DNA of 6,296 nucleotides from an uncultured Lacibacter sp. (GTDB lineage: Bacteria; Bacteroidota; Bacteroidia; Chitinophagales; Chitinophagaceae): the NCBI RefSeq assembly GCF_946479605.1, contig NZ_CAMLGT010000224.1:1-6296 (forward strand). The letters run 5' to 3'. Within the stretch, counting starts at the first letter, position 1, and each line of letters opens with the position of its first letter. Position numbers and translations under genes: made by a program. Below the pieces are notes generated by a model, which had not been told where the DNA came from, made no database searches, and saw only the letters and a list, made by a program, of their open reading frames with translations. Shown piece by piece: positions 5,177 through 6,296 of this stretch.

Positions 5177-6296
5177 TTTTTGCTTCTCTTCTGCTTCCGC
5201 TGTATAATTCATACTCCAGCAACCTGCAATCAATAGTGCTGTTGTAGAATTCAATTCTGCGTTTTGCTTTCAGTCCGATTTTTTTTGCAAGCTCCATATT
5301 ACCGGTGAAGATGTAACCATAATAACCGCCGCATTGTTGCTTCATAAAATCACCAATACGTGCATAGGTTGCTTCCAGTTCTTTAATGTCGCCCAAACGT
5401 TCGCCATATTCCGGGTTGATCATCATGATGCCTTTTGCATCCGGTGGGACTTCTGTTTTGGCAAAATCGCACACAGCAAAATCGATGAGCTTTTGTACAC
5501 CTGCTGCAATTGCATTCTTCTTTGCATTGTCAATGGCTTTTGGATTGTAATCACTTGCAATAATTTTTAATCCCGGCACATCAACAATTTGTTCTTCGAG
5601 TAATGCATCTTCTTTGTGATACACTGCTTCATCATAACCCTGCACATGCATGAATGCATAATTGGTGCGGTACAAACCCGGTCTGCGGTTGGTAGCGATT
5701 AATGCTGCTTCAATGGCCAATGTGCCCGAACCACACATAGGATTAATAAATGGTGAAGTGCGATCCCACACCGTTGCATAGATCGTTGCTGCTGCCAAAC
5801 CTTCCAGCATTGGTGCAAGACCGGGGATCTTCCGGTAACCATGCCGTGCCAATGAGTCGCCCGATGTGTCAACAAATACTTCTGCCTCTTCATTCTTCCA
5901 GAACAAATGAATCACTGTGCCGGTTAATTCAGCACCAGTTGATGGACGTGTACCTCGTTTCTCCCTGATGCGGTCAACAATGGCATCCTTTACCCGTAAG
6001 TTGGCAAACATGCTGTTGTTGATGGTAGGATTGTTGACATTACTTGTTACCGAAAAATAACCGGGGTTGGGCAAAATGTTTTCCCATTGAAAATTTTTCA
6101 ATGCATTGTAAATGTCATCGCCATCCTGTGCCGTGAATTGTTGTAAACTGTACAACACCTGGCTTGCACAACGCAGATTTAAGTTGAGCTTGATACAATC
6201 GTTGATGGTCCCCCGCAGCTTCACACCGGTAACAAATGCTTCATCAACAACAAAGCCCAACGCTTTTACTTCTGCTTCTAAATACGGAGCAATGCG
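5169..6296 (-). CDS. THUMP-domain class I SAM-dependent RNA methyltransferase (RlmL-like), 5' end outside the window
   Basis: Predicted guanine-N2 RNA methyltransferase related to the N-terminal half of E. coli RlmKL (23S rRNA m2G2445) and to stand-alone proteins such as B. subtilis YpsC. The frame is open to the edge: 375 codons are visible, beginning RIAPYLEAEVKALGF, which matches a point shortly after the family N-terminus, so perhaps 10-15 residues are missing. Apparent TTG 6258-6260 is an internal Leu, not the start. The THUMP region is encoded by about 6128-5826 (RVKDAIVD, then VFVDTSGDSLARHGYR). The methyltransferase domain spans about 5783-5194 with the SAM-binding motif INPMCGSGTLAIEAA and motif IV INPEYGERLGD; the usual forms are DPMCGSGT and NPPYGER, so two motif positions differ. 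The C-terminus has the expected STIDCRLLEYELY. No RlmK domain is fused. The exact rRNA target is inferred by homology only. Confidence 0.93.
   Translation of the reverse strand, partial: RIAPYLEAEVKALGFVVDEAFVTGVKLRGTINDCIKLNLNLRCASQVLYSLQQFTAQDGDDIYNALKNFQWENILPNPGYFSVTSNVNNPTINNSMFANLRVKDAIVDRIREKRGTRPSTGAELTGTVIHLFWKNEEAEVFVDTSGDSLARHGYRKIPGLAPMLEGLAAATIYATVWDRTSPFINPMCGSGTLAIEAALIATNRRPGLYRTNYAFMHVQGYDEAVYHKEDALLEEQIVDVPGLKIIASDYNPKAIDNAKKNAIAAGVQKLIDFAVCDFAKTEVPPDAKGIMMINPEYGERLGDIKELEATYARIGDFMKQQCGGYYGYIFTGNMELAKKIGLKAKRRIEFYNSTIDCRLLEYELYSGSRREAKSL

Noticed and set aside
1..6296. Search for CRISPR arrays, insertion sequences, phage, toxin-antitoxin or defence genes, tRNA and rRNA
   Set aside because: No spaced direct repeats, terminal inverted repeats, transposase or defence motifs, or RNA gene signatures were seen; the genes are ordinary chromosomal ones.

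Overview
The window looks like a chromosomal segment from a Bacteroidota bacterium, probably in or near the Chitinophagaceae. The evidence is a type IX secretion (T9SS) C-terminal sorting domain on a large exported protein, a YpdA-type flavoprotein of the Bacteroidota-like sequence type, promoter boxes of the TAnnTTTG kind, and no obvious Shine-Dalgarno sequences. All recognisable genes lie on the minus strand, so transcription runs from right to left.

In transcription order: (1) 6296-5169, a stand-alone THUMP-domain RNA methyltransferase related to the RlmL half of E. coli RlmKL, with its 5' end cut off by the window edge; (2) 5034-4060, a YpdA-family FAD/NAD(P)H oxidoreductase with a TAnnTTTG box only 6 nt from its ATG; (3) 3924-1966, a roughly 650-residue secreted protein with a T9SS tail, whose signal peptide can only be completed from a non-standard start codon, apparently CTG; (4) 1871-327, an exported M28 zinc peptidase resembling carboxypeptidase Q, closed by a strong bidirectional hairpin terminator at 276-310; (5) 160-1, the first 53 codons of a membrane sensor protein with its own TAnnTTTG box, running off the left edge.

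The intergenic gaps are 134, 135, 94 and 166 nt. Promoter-like boxes sit before genes 2, 3, 5 and weakly before 4, so this reads as neighbouring, mostly independent units in one orientation rather than a tight operon. Genes 3 and 4 are both exported and share one clear terminator, so a 3-4 transcript is possible.

I see no CRISPR array, insertion sequence, prophage, tRNA or rRNA, and no evidence of a new multi-gene system. The points most worth checking are the CTG start of the T9SS protein, its unnamed large N-terminal domain, the loss of the YpdA active-site cysteine, a four-unit heptamer repeat that forms the stop codon of the methyltransferase, and altered catalytic motifs in that methyltransferase.
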